DNA of 64,000 bases, taken from positions 3,973,867 through 4,037,866 of the forward strand of contig CAJNOP010000002.1 in assembly GCA_905250075.1 (NCBI GenBank), written 5' to 3'. The notes beneath the pieces were generated by a model. That model saw only the letters and a list, made by a program, of their open reading frames with translations. It ran no database searches and was not told the DNA's origin. The number at the start of each line of letters is the position of its first letter. Within the stretch, counting starts at the first letter, position 1. The DNA comes from Rotaria sp. Silwood1 (lineage: Eukaryota; Rotifera; Eurotatoria; Philodinida; Philodinidae). Both the position numbers and the translations under genes were made by a program. This document shows, one piece after another, positions 14,297-25,500 of the stretch.

Positions 14297-14866
14297 TCTT
14301 TGCGATTCTAATCTAATCTTATATTTTACGATATTGTTGTTTTCTCTCTATGATTTTCTCAACTCAATGTATCAGTAAATAAAACAAAAAAAAAAAACAG
14401 ATTTTCTTGTAAACTTGAAAATACAGAATCATGTCAAAATAATAGAAACAACTTATTAACGACCATATTGCATGAAAATAAATCTTGTTCGCCAACATTC
14501 TTACAAAATTGTATCTTTTATGGAAATGTATACCATCTGTAACTTAATCTTAATTGACCTGATGAAAGTTATGTCAATATACAAATGTATCGAAATCAAT
14601 GTCAAAATTTTTTTCTATGAAGATTTACAAGAAAAATATTGAAAACAAAAGTACAGATCAATGCCTAGAAATTCAGATAAGAATACAAAAAATAGTAGCA
14701 CTAGTGTTTTTTTATATAATTCGAATACAAAATGACATTAAATTTAGATGTCACTAGTTTAAATCTATATACTATTGATGATTTATGATAACCAATAACA
14801 ATTTATAATTTCTTTCTTTCTTTCTTTCTTTCGTTCATGATTATTTGTTTATTATATTTTATTTAG
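14297..14866. other. Spacer upstream of first PBX gene, with (TTTC)n run
   Basis: AT-rich spacer. A TTTC microsatellite lies at about 14812-14832. An acceptor-like TTTAG directly precedes the PBX start codon, so a 5' non-coding exon may lie here. Confidence 0.4.
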
Positions 14867-16669
14867 ATGAGTTTAGTGACAGATGAACATAATGTAGACA
14901 ATATGTCTACTTATGAAGTTCTAGATGATTACTCATCAAATAAAAATCAAATAAAAACAATTAATAATTATAAAAATACAATGAACAATTATTCAAATAC
15001 TAATATTAATATTTTAATTGATCGTCTTATGTCTGTAATTAATGAACATCTTGATAATGCTGAACAATATAAAAATACATTTCATAAAAATTCTATGCAA
15101 TCTGCTTTATATCAAGTTTTATGTGAAGTTAAAAATAAAATAGGTATAATGAAAATTCTTCATCGAACAATTTTGTTTTTTTATTTTCGAATCAAGAAAA
15201 AAAAAAAAAAACATCTATTCATATGCAAAATAAATTTAAATATTACAAAAATAGTTATTCGATGAAGAGAAAAACAAAATTTTTTTATTTTTGAAAATTT
15301 TCATTTTTTTGTTTTTCTATAGCACTTAATAATCAACAAATGTCAAATATTGAGGATCAAACATCTGAACAATTAATACGTATTGATAATATGCTTATTG
15401 CTGAAGGAATATCTGAACGATGTTCATCAAAATATTTATCTTTTACAAAAAATTTTGATCAAAATTGTTCATTTGATTATTCAGATTATCAAACAAAATT
15501 AGATCAAATACGACAAATTTATAATTTTGAATTAGAAAAATATGAAAATCATTGTAATAATTTTTGTTTACATGTTAAAACACTTTTACATGAACAATCA
15601 CAAATACGACCAATAAGTGAATATGAAATTGAACATATGATTAAAATTATAAGAAAAAAATTTTCAATTATACAATTACAACTTAAACAAAATACATGTG
15701 AAGCTGTTATGATTTTACGTTCGAGATCACTTGATGCAAGGTTTTTAAAAAAAAAAAAACAAAAAATTTGTTTTTTTGGAAATTTATTGTTTATATATAT
15801 TTATTTTATAGAAGAAAACGACGAAATTTTAGTAAATTAGCTATTGAAGTACTTAATGAATATTTTTATTCACATTTATCAAATCCATATCCATCTGATG
15901 AAATAAAAGAAGAATTAGCACGTCAATGTGGAATATCAGTAGCACAAGTAATTCATTGTTTAGATAGATTATTTTTAAATAGAAACCGATTAGTAATTTG
16001 GCAATTGATCGACAAGAAGAATGAGTTTATAATAAGATTTATTTATATATTGTACAAGTATAGAAGTTAGTCAATTATGTAATCAAAATCATGATTTATG
16101 TCTAGAAAGATAAATAAATTGAATAACAATAGTGTAAAAGAAGAATTGAGTTCTGTTTTTTTTTGTAAGAAATCATTCTGCAAAAACGAGTATCATTTCC
16201 ATTCCATTTGACGAAATTTAAACGGCAAATTATAGAATATGTATAACATATTGGCTTAAATTACGAATGACTTTGGATGTTTATTGTATCAAAGTTTTGA
16301 GAAACTGAAAACTGATTAATTGAGTTATTGAACATTCTGATTTCTCTGAAAATTTGGAAAATACGTGCAACTTGCTTCACATATTAATCAAATAAAATCA
16401 CATCTACAGCAAACGATATTTTTATCGGCTATTAATTTTATAGAACAACATTTACTTGATTTTAGGTTAGTAATTGGTTTGGCAATAAACGTATTCGATA
16501 TAAAAAAAATATACCTAAAACTCAAGAAGAAGCAAACAGTTATGCAGCTAAAATAGCTTCACAAGCTGCTTGTCATAATCGTGATAGTTTATTAAATGGT
16601 ATAACTTATTCTACTCTTTTCTATTCTTAATCATTCATTTTTTTTTGTTCTTAATTTGTAGATTATTAA
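14867..16669 (+). CDS. PBX: PBC-class TALE homeobox protein, copy 1 (PBX/extradenticle)
   Basis: A HOX cofactor that binds DNA with HOX and MEIS proteins. Exons 14867-15143, 15323-15740, 15812-15947, 16466-16598 and a short 16662-16669 give 323 residues. The PBC domain is clear: PBC-A around [16 protein letters not shown], the [11 protein letters not shown] motif, and PBC-B around [13 protein letters not shown] and [16 protein letters not shown]. The TALE homeodomain starts at RRKRRNF, has the three-residue loop LSNPYP, and ends with recognition helix [15 protein letters not shown] in a separate exon after a 518-bp intron. A C-terminal helix resembling EEANSYAAK, known in PBX1 to strengthen HOX cooperation, follows. 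The short last exon is less certain: read-through would give a slightly different tail. The protein lacks the long C-terminus of vertebrate PBX. Acceptor-like TTTAG right before the ATG hints at an upstream exon. Confidence 0.9.
15985..16022 (+). pseudogene. Fossil copy of the PBX recognition-helix exon inside intron 3
   Basis: The intron DNA TTAGTAATTTGGCAAT followed by GATCGACAAGAAGAATGAG matches the start of the true exon at 16466 and the end of the copy-2 exon at 19160 when short gaps are allowed. It has no open frame for the helix and does not splice in frame. It looks like a decayed duplicate of the last homeobox exon. The match is short, so chance is possible. Confidence 0.4.
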
Positions 16670-16886
16670 AATCTATTTTTTCATTATTTTATTATCCACA
16701 AAATTTTGGATCAATTGTTATTTTGCATGTTTTCTTCATTGTATGATCCATATTTATTGTTTTGTATTATTTTCAAATATTTTATTCGTTGTACTAGAAA
16801 TATAAAAATACATATTTATAAATAAAAATTTTTTTTTTTTTAATATTTGTTAAATATACATAGAAAAACAAAGTACTTGTTTTTAG

Positions 16887-19222
16887 ATGAGTACAGAAGA
16901 TCAATTATCGTCTTCTTATCATATTTTGACGCCACTTGAAAATGCTTTTTATACAAATATGAATAATCAAGAACAACCACATATGATTAATAGAATTATG
17001 TCAATCATAAATGATCGTTTAGATGATGCTCAACAATATAAAGAAGCATTTAATCGAAATCCAATGCAACCAATATTATTTGATATACTTCGAGAAATTA
17101 AACAAAAAAATGGTAAGTACAAAAATAAACATAATTGATCTCTTCTTAACAATTTATGAAGATGTTATATAATTCGATTCGAGTCTCTATCGATTATTCA
17201 AAGTATAAACCAAACCCCAATAGAACTGATTTTAATCGATGTAAATTATGATATAAATATTGCTTTGTTCTTAATGTACTTAAATGATGAGAACTTTTGC
17301 ATAAGTATCGATGTCGTTATTAGGTCTTTACTGATCATATAACGATGATAACTTTTGATATAATTCAGATGTAGGTAGATAATTGATTCATTTAACAGAA
17401 TACAAATTGATATTTACATTTTGTCAAGATGAATCAATTCTCAGAATAATCATATTCTTTCTTGACGAGTAGGATATTAGAGTTTCTCAATTTTTTGAAA
17501 GAAAGTATCGAAATGCAAAGATATAATTTTATCGACTGATCTCAAAGTTGTTATTTATTTGTCTTGTAAATATATGAGAAATAAATGAAATCACTTGAGG
17601 TTATGATATGGGTAAAGTCTAGTTGACAATATTTAACCTAAGAATATATTCTCCTACATTTTTATTATTATATTTTCACATGGTGATAACTAACATTAAC
17701 CAAAGAAGATGTAGTAGAATCGATGATCCTTGATTTCTCTCTCTTATCTTTCCATATTGAGCATTCATTTTCAATGAATTACTCGAATCATGTACTAGTT
17801 AACCGATCGTATTTTGTGTAAATAGTCAGAAGATATTCTAGAGTATCTGATAAAATTTTAAAGTGATAATAATATCCCTCGGCTGAATTTCGATAGAAGG
17901 TATCAAGTTTCTGAAGTAACGTCCGATCGTAAAATAGCTCTATTTCAAGAACTATTAAGAGCTAATACTTCAATATTATATTTGTAGATAGAAGAGAGTC
18001 AGGGCTATATTTTCATCAAAAGAAAGTCTTCATTTCTCTTGAGACTAGAATTATTAGCATTTTATGGTAAAAAGAAGTCTAAACTTGTTGATAACAATGA
18101 TCAAACAATTTTGGCAGTGTCTAGCACTGGCACGCACAGAGTTAAAATGTGTATACAAATCAGCATCTAACATAGTAATACGTGAGACCCGATAGCGTCT
18201 TTTTATTAGTGACTCCGGCTTAGATTCAAAATTTATTGACATTTAATCTACAAAAAAATCATCAAAAAGTTTAAGAACAATTTTTAGTTCCAATTCAAAG
18301 AGCTTTTCCTCTCTTATTTCAGAATCAATTATGGCTACTGAGAAATGTCTAAAATCAAGTCCGTACATGTCTTATTTAATATGCAAAACTCTCCTATTGT
18401 TTATCAAATATTAGAGATATATGTATTTGCATGTTCCAGTTATAACATATTTCTATTATAAAAGATTTGTTCAGAAGAAATTATGTAAGAATTTTTTCCT
18501 TTTTTTTAATTAGGACTTAATATGCGTCAAATATCCAACGATGATGATTCATACAAACAAGAATTAGCTCGTCTTGATACGATGCTTTTAGCTGAACGTA
18601 TTATAGATCGATATCCAAATGAGGTATCAACTAATAATTCAATTGAAATTGAACATCCTGAATATGAAGAAAAATTAAATCGTATTCGTCATTTTTATCA
18701 TACTGAATTAGCAAAATTTGACAAAAATTCGAATGATTTTTGTACACATGTTTTAACATTACTTCATGAACAATCACAAATACGACCAATAACATCAGAA
18801 GAAATTTCACATATGATTTCAATTGTACGAAAAAAATTATGTTTAATACAAATTCAATTAAAACAAAATACTTGTGAAGCTGTTATGAATTTACGTACAC
18901 GTTTTCTTGATGCAAGGTATTAGAAAAGAATAATAATAATAATAAACCGAAATTTTCTATTTTCTTTTTTTCAGACGTAAACGACGAAATTTCGATAAAA
19001 CAACACAAAAAATTTTAAATGAATATTTTTATTCACATTTATCAAATCCTTATCCATCGGAACAAGTTAAAGAAGAATTAGCACGTAAATGTGGTGTTAC
19101 TATTTCTCAAGTAAAATTTTCTTCGTATAAAAATCGATATGTTTTTTTTTTTTTTCTAGGTAAACAATTGGTTTGGAAATAAACGTGGTCGTTATAAGAA
19201 GAATATGCTTAAAAATGAATAA
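16887..19222 (+). CDS. PBX: PBC-class TALE homeobox protein, copy 2, truncated and altered recognition helix
   Basis: Exons 16887-17112, 18514-18916, 18975-19110 and 19160-19222 give 275 residues. Intron positions are the same as in copy 1, so this is a tandem duplicate. The PBC domain is kept ([49 protein letters not shown]) and the homeodomain has LSNPYP. The recognition helix reads [15 protein letters not shown]: Ser47 is Asn and Ile54, a DNA-contact position, is Gly. The protein stops six residues after the homeodomain core, so the fourth helix that aids HOX partnering is absent. The first intron is 1.4 kb and holds a dispersed repeat. An AATAAA signal follows at 19335. DNA preference or partner choice probably differs from copy 1. 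Confidence 0.88.
17618..18075 (+). repeat. Dispersed repeat, copy 1 (in PBX copy 2 intron)
   Basis: Shares long diverged blocks in the same orientation with 22381-22862. Shared blocks include GTTGACAATATTTAACCT at the left, a run around ATCCTTGATTTCTC, CTCGAATCAT, TTTTGTGTAAATA, CAGGGCTATA versus CAGGACTATA, and TTAGCATTTTATGGTA at the right. No coding frame, terminal inverted repeat or target duplication was found. It is a non-autonomous repeat of unknown family. Confidence 0.75.
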
Positions 19223-20189
19223 TGACTAAATAATTTGTAAATAATTCATATTCAATTGATGTATTCTATTGTTGTGTTTTCTTTTTCTTTTCTTTTTTTT
19301 TTTTTTTTTTTTGTATAATCATTTTATGTTTTTGAATAAAGTTGTCTGGAAATAATCTGATGAAAATATATTATAAGAAATTTTCTAGTAAATAAACACT
19401 ACTCAATATATCTTAAAAAGTTTTAGATAACTTATCAATACAATCTATTCAGTGTTAGAATGTGAAATTTGTGCGTTCTTTAATTTCGTTAGGCTAAAAC
19501 AAAATACGTTTAGTACACTATCTCTGGTAGACTATAGCTGTTTTCTGAAGACAATCGGTTGTCAGAGAAACGTCTGTCTTGTATTTCGAAAAGCAATTTG
19601 TTTTTCTTTTCTTTGTTGCTAGTTTTTCTTAATTTAACACTATTATTATTCTAAACATTGGTAAATAAGCCCGCTGTACATATATATTGTATCTACAATA
19701 CATCTCAACGCACTATTTTTTATTTGGATAACCTGAGAAAGAGTGATATTTGATTATTTTTCAAGGTTATAATTTGATCAAGTCACGCATTTTGATATTA
19801 ATCATATGACAACTGCGTCGAATATATGCATGGTTATCTATTATCCTTGACATTTTAATTAAAAATTTTTGTCTGCACGAAAAATCAAAAACTGCATTAA
19901 ATAAAACAATCACAAGCGTATTCCAGTCAGTGAAATCTCCAGCAAACATTTGGAATATTCTGTACCAGTTGAAGTCTTGCTGTTAATATCGTTCAGTGCC
20001 TTTTTTTCGTTGTTAAAGAGCTCTGAAAAAAATATCTGCGGTCTATTGCCTTCGTTTAATAAATACAAAAAATTCCAAATTTAACTTACAGTTACTATTT
20101 TCTTTGAAATATGAATGAATTTTACAAAAACATCTGATGAAATTTTATATAAAATCATCAATTTTTTGTTCACCATTTTTGCAATAATT
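19223..20189. other. Spacer between PBX copy 2 and foldback element
   Basis: Contains the 3' end of PBX copy 2 with a poly-T run at about 19285-19311 and an AATAAA. No gene was recognised in the remainder. Confidence 0.4.
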
Positions 20190-21330
20190 ATGACTAATAC
20201 CCACATTAGAATTAAAGTAGGGTGTGTGTAAGCTCAATAATTCGACAATGATAATAGCTAGCAATCTGCGAGTTTTAGCAATCAAAAAAGGAGAACACCG
20301 GATCTTTTTATTTGTCTGATACTGAAAAAAATAAAACTTTTGTAAAATTCATCTTTTTTTGCAAAACATTTTAAAAATGCATGAAAACAATGTTCTGTTT
20401 CAAGAAACTTTCGATAAAAAGTTAACAAACTTGCCAAAAATCAACAGCAATTACTACATGGTCCAATTAAAACGATGGTATGTTTATATTGTCTATTTTA
20501 CTTTACTAATTATTATAGTTTTCATTATTTGGTAAAAGCCTAGAGAAGTGTTTTTTAAAACTAGTTCGAGTGTCTAAAATAGCTTTGGGATGTAATGTTT
20601 TATATAAAGAAGAATTCATGGATTAGCGATTTTTAACTACTTATTTGAACCAATCTAATGCTCAAAGACAATGAACCAACAAAATTATCTTACAGAAACT
20701 GTCAAGTCTAGTTTATTTAAAATGAATTCGTCTAAAAATTTGATTAAAAATCACTAATTCATGAATTTTCGTTATACGAAACATGACATCCGAGAGCTCT
20801 TTTAGAAATTTGTACTAATTTTTAAAAATATTTTTCTAGGCTCTTATCAAATAATGAAAGCTATAGTAGTTAACTGGTGTATTCCATTTTGTAGAGTATT
20901 TTGTAGTGCATCATTTGATCAAAGAAAATAGAAGGAGAAATGACTGAGAGGGTAAAGTGAAATACTGAAAGTTAAGACACAGTCATTGATTCTGAAACGC
21001 CGAGTATATATATACTTGGGCAGAATGAATACTCAATCTTGTTTGCTCAATATTGAATTATGAGAATATGATCGCTTGAATTATTCCTTGGACTATAGAT
21101 TTAAATTCTGTCTGTCTAAAGCACGTCATAAAATACAGTTTTCATGCATTTTACGAAAATAATAACCTTTATAATAATTTTGTCTTATATAGGTATCAGA
21201 CAAAAAATACATTCCGAGGTCTCATTTTTGTTTTTGATAGGTGAAAACCATATGTAGCTAGCTATTGCTGTTGTCGAGTTATTGCGTTTATAAGCACCCT
21301 TCGTAAGTTCTCATGCTGACATTAGATCAT
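20190..21330. mobile_element. Foldback element A, interrupted by a TA-flanked palindromic element
   Basis: The outer arms (about 20190-20405 and 21120-21330) are diverged inverted copies. Shared landmarks are AGGGTG near the ends, the TCGACAA...GCTAGC block, TTTGTCTGATAC and AAAATGCATGAAAAC. The same arm family recurs at 46613-47243. No transposase frame was seen, so it is non-autonomous. A separate palindromic element occupies 20518-20861. Confidence 0.8.
20518..20861. mobile_element. Palindromic mariner-like MITE nested in foldback A
   Basis: The two arms, about 20518-20635 and 20742-20861, are inverted copies with roughly four-fifths identity. Ends read GTTTTCATTATTTGG and the complement of CAAATAATGAAAGC, with TA on both sides as expected for a Tc1/mariner-type target. 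Arms end near GATTTTTAA, leaving a loop of about 100 bp. No coding capacity. Confidence 0.75.
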
Positions 21331-21510
21331 TGATTGAAAAATGAGATTGATTTTTCTGTTTACTTTCTTTTTACGCATATGTTTGAGGCAAGAGCAATAT
21401 GCAAAACACTTTCTTTACTTTATATAGAATTGAAAAGAAACACACCCTTGACAATTTTGTAAAGTAAACTTTAATGGAGATTCATTTTTTTTTTGTGTGA
21501 TTTATTTATT

Positions 21511-23186
21511 CTAGTTATTACAGTTATATGTAATTCTTATTGTTCGAGTTTTTGTATTTGGATCAAGTGGTAATATTTCACCATGTTGAAATATACAATG
21601 ACGCAGATTATTATTAGATGAGTTTAAAGAAGCTTCAGTTAGTTCTTGATTGATTATTTTATGTGTTCTTGAATCATCAAATTCATCGATATTATCTTTA
21701 TACGTATCATTTGCTACATCAGAACTAAACAAGATAAATTATTTTCTTTTAGATAAAAAAAAAAAAAAGATTTGAAAAAAAACACTCTAACCGATCAATA
21801 CATCGTGGTGTTTTTGGTACACGAATTGAACTATAACTAATTAGTGAACGATGAGTTGATTGTAGTTGAACTGTATGTTTATCATCATTACGTAATCGTT
21901 TACGTGAAGAACATAAAATTTCAATATCTCGTTTACATACATCTATATTTTCTAGTCCATATTTAACTAATTCTTCAAGTTTAATAGCTGCCTTAAAAAA
22001 AAAAGAAGATTATTTTATTAATTGTCATAATATGATTATGAAAATCTCACTTGTGGGCGAATATCATTACAAGTTATATTAAGATGTTTGTCTTTAAGAA
22101 ATTTATCAATACGTTTTTCGTATAACAACCACATCTTCAATAATGAGAATTTAAGAATCAAGTTACTTTTGTTGTTTTAGATAAATTCTTTGAAGACTAT
22201 CGTACAAGAATCAGTATGCTTTTATAGAGTTTCCTAATTTTTACATCACTCACGAGTACAAGAGAAATATCGAAAAGTAACAAAGTGGTTTTGTTGGCTG
22301 TTTTCAAATATGATATCACTTTTTGCTTGCAAATAAATAGGAAGTAAGAAAAAGATGTTTTCAAGTTCGACCCAGTATGAAGTCTTGTTGACAATATTTA
22401 ACCTGTAGATATTTTGTTCTTATATTTCATTTATTATATTTTTACGTGATTATGACTGTCATAAACCACAGAACATGTGGTAGAATGGGAAATCCTTGAT
22501 TTCTCACTCTTGTCTTTCAATAATTGAATGTTCATTGTCAATGAAGTCCTCGAATCATATATGAATTAACCTTTATACTTTGTGTAAATAATCGAAAGGC
22601 ATTTTAGGGTATCTCGGGCAATTTTTATGTGAAAATAATATGCTTTCGGTGAGTTTTGAATTATTTTTTTATAAGAAAGCAACAAACTTGAAAATTAATG
22701 CCTATTCGCAAAAAAAAAGTTCTATTTCAGAAGTTATTAATAATTAACACTTCAATCTCGTATTGTTGATAACGAAGAGTCAGGACTATAATTTAGTAAA
22801 ACAAAGAAAAGTCTTCATATCTCTTGAGTCAAGAATGATTAGCATTATATGGTATAGGAAATAAAAATATTTATATATCACGAACCATCTAGGAAAAAGA
22901 GACTGAAACCTGTTGAGAGATGAGCAGTTGCTCTTAACAATAATTACACATCTTCAAAAGTCTCTAGCTATCATGATCGACTAAGGACACTCAAAAGGTT
23001 AATCAAATCGTTTACCTTTTCTATTTTTTCTATTAAATAATTAGAAATATATTTAGAAAAAATAGCATCTTTTAAACAACATGTTAATTGATTTATATCT
23101 TGTAATGAATTTCGATCTTGATTGTATTCACTATCATTAAGATTTAATTCGGATTTTTTTATTAATTTTGTATTAGATGTTTGCAT
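21511..23186 (-). CDS. Unrecognised four-exon protein with helical N-terminal half
   Basis: Exons (transcript order) 23016-23186, 22051-22134, 21792-21991 and 21511-21724 join to an uninterrupted 222-residue protein that I do not recognise. Phases fit at all three junctions and each has GT...AG ends, which supports a real gene. Residues about 29-125 are rich in heptad-like helical sequence (LKDAIFSKYISNYLIEKIEK, then AAIKLEELVKYGLENIDVCK). A basic patch SSRKRLR follows. The C-terminal third is polar, low in structure, and ends in RTIRITYNCNN. No signal peptide or membrane segment was seen. The 880-bp first intron contains a copy of the dispersed repeat also found in the PBX copy 2 intron. A helical subunit of a larger complex is a guess only. 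Confidence 0.65.
22381..22862 (+). repeat. Dispersed repeat, copy 2 (in intron of unrecognised gene)
   Basis: Direct-orientation partner of 17618-18075; it begins GTTGACAATATTTAACCT and ends near TTAGCATTATATGGTA. Divergence, with scattered substitutions and small indels, suggests an old copy. Confidence 0.75.
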
Positions 23187-24204
23187 CGAATAAGGTTACA
23201 TAAAAAAAATTATTAAATAAAATAAATTCTTTATTCAAAAAAATCGTAACTAAGACAAAAAGAACAACATTTCATTCATTAGAATTTTTATAATTTAAAA
23301 CAATCTAGATAGTCATTATGTCAACATTCTCGTTTGTAACAACTACAAACAAGCAAAAAAAAGAATAGATTGTTATAATCCTTGCGTGACAATCATTTAT
23401 CCTTGGTCTTTTTTGGCACGTTTTCATTAATGCTTTATCTTTCTTTCTGTACAATTAAGTAAATATTTATCTTATCTATCATTATATCTATTAGCAGGAA
23501 CATATTTTTCAACAAACATGTGCAAAACTAATCTTCTTTATTAAACAGAGTTTTCAACATGCCTTGATTTCTAAAACACAAAAACAACCAACAATTAGTC
23601 TTTTTTAATAATAAATGATCTTTGCGTTTGCGTGTGTGTGTGTGTGTTTGGATTTGAAAGAAAGGCAATTTTATCTGATCTTCTATATAATGAAGTATAT
23701 TATAATGAGTATAAGAATTTCTTTGTTTCATTCAAACAAAATACTTTTCAAAAAGAGAATGAGAGAAAAAAAAAGAAAACAAAACAGACCAACACAACAA
23801 ACTAGCACAACAAGTACAAGAGAGAGAAAAAAACAAAAGAGAAAATGATATCGTTTGTACATTTTATAAACAAAATATGACAAGGAGAAAAACGGCGAAA
23901 AGCACCGAGTACAAAAGGATAAGTGTGTCTTTTTGTTAATGTGTTTTAATAATAAACGGAAGAAGCAAACTAATCTACATAATGAATAATAGAAATGATT
24001 AGATAATAGATATCTTTTGAAATTTCTTTTTTCTTTAAATCTTGAGACAAGTTTGTTTTCTATTGTGTTTCACTGTCGGAATATACCATATAGGTAATTA
24101 TTTAGAATCGTCTAAAAAAAAAATAAATTTCTTTAACAAGATCAAATTTCAATAGGAAAAAAAAGGTATTTTTTTTGTTCTATTTACTGAAGTAATTGAT
24201 CAGG
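23187..24204. other. Spacer between unrecognised gene and RERE
   Basis: The two genes lie on the same (minus) strand. The stretch is AT-rich with a (GT)n run at 23632-23647 and A-rich tracts. No gene was recognised; it must hold the RERE 3' untranslated region. Confidence 0.45.
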
Positions 24205-25469
24205 TTAATGATGAAATGGAAATCGAAGTTGTTGTTGTCTTTCAACATCTAAGTTGAAACGACGAAATTCATTTTCATTATGTTCACGGATTGATCGTTC
24301 TCGTGCATTTAATCGAGAGAGATCTTCATGACGTGGCATCTATAATTAAATAAGATAATTATCCTCTTTTTTTTTTCTTTCTTTTCATTAAATAAAGAAT
24401 AATAATTATACCTGAAGTGGATTACCAGCAAGTGCAAATGCCATTGGATCAAGTCGTGCACCATTAGCTATCATAAATGCCATTAAGTCACGTTCACGTG
24501 ATAGATTATGCATTGCTTCAAGACTTGACAATGATGATGGAGGTGGTGGACCAGCTGGATGTAATAATGGTCCACCATGAGATAGACCTATTATTATATA
24601 AACATAATAATTAAATTTATTAGAAAAGAAGAAAAAAAAAAAGAAAAATTTACTGGAAAGAGGATTACCAAATGGCATCATTGATGGTGGCGGCGGTGGT
24701 GGTATTGTAGGTCCATTTGAATTGTTTGATGATGATGATGAATCATTGGTGTTACCCAAATGAAGATGTGTATGTGAATGAGAATGAATATGAGAATGGT
24801 TATGTGTGCTATTTGAAACAGAGTTAGAGGATGCTGATGTATTATTTGATGGTGACGGCAATACAGCTGATGAAGGAGATGGAGTACCAAATGGTGAAAT
24901 CATACTACGGTAACGAGGATCAAGTAAAAAAGCAGTAGGATCAAAACCACCAGGATTTGGACGTCCGACATTAGAATTATAATGTGTTTGAGCAGCAAAT
25001 AATTGAGCAGCGGCTGCAGCTGCTGCAGGATTCATTAAACGAAAACCTAATGGATCAAGATGACGTAATGCAGCAGCATTATCATGTAATGATGGACCGA
25101 ATGGTGAAGGAAAATTTAATGGTGGTGGTCCAGTCGTACCAGTTCCAGGTGGTTTTGGTCCAGTGGGTAGTGCATGTAATGGTAATGGATGAAATAAACT
25201 ATTACGATTCATTAATAATGCATCATGATGAGGATTAAGTGTTGGAAATGGTGGTGGTGGACCAGGTGTATGAAGTAATGGCGGTCCTTTATCCAACGAA
25301 AAGGATAATTTCTAAAAAGAAATTTAAAAAATGATAATAAAGAGTTTGTCTTTTTTTTCTTTTCTTGTATAGACATACAGATAAATTCCCAACTTCTTGT
25401 TTAACTCCCATCATCATAGCTGCAGATGGTGGTACTGATGGCAATGAAGACATTGGTGGCATTTCTTGC

Positions 25470-25500
<31 letters not shown>

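Noticed and set aside
14867-14867. PBX copy 1 homeodomain ending within the exon at 15812-16070 without a recognition helix
   Set aside because: A proper donor at 15948 and the true helix-3 exon at 16466 restore the homeodomain, so the read-through frame is an intron artefact.
24678-25238. Open frames opposite or out of frame with RERE exon 10
   Set aside because: They are shadows of the low-complexity His/Gly/Pro-rich RERE coding sequence.
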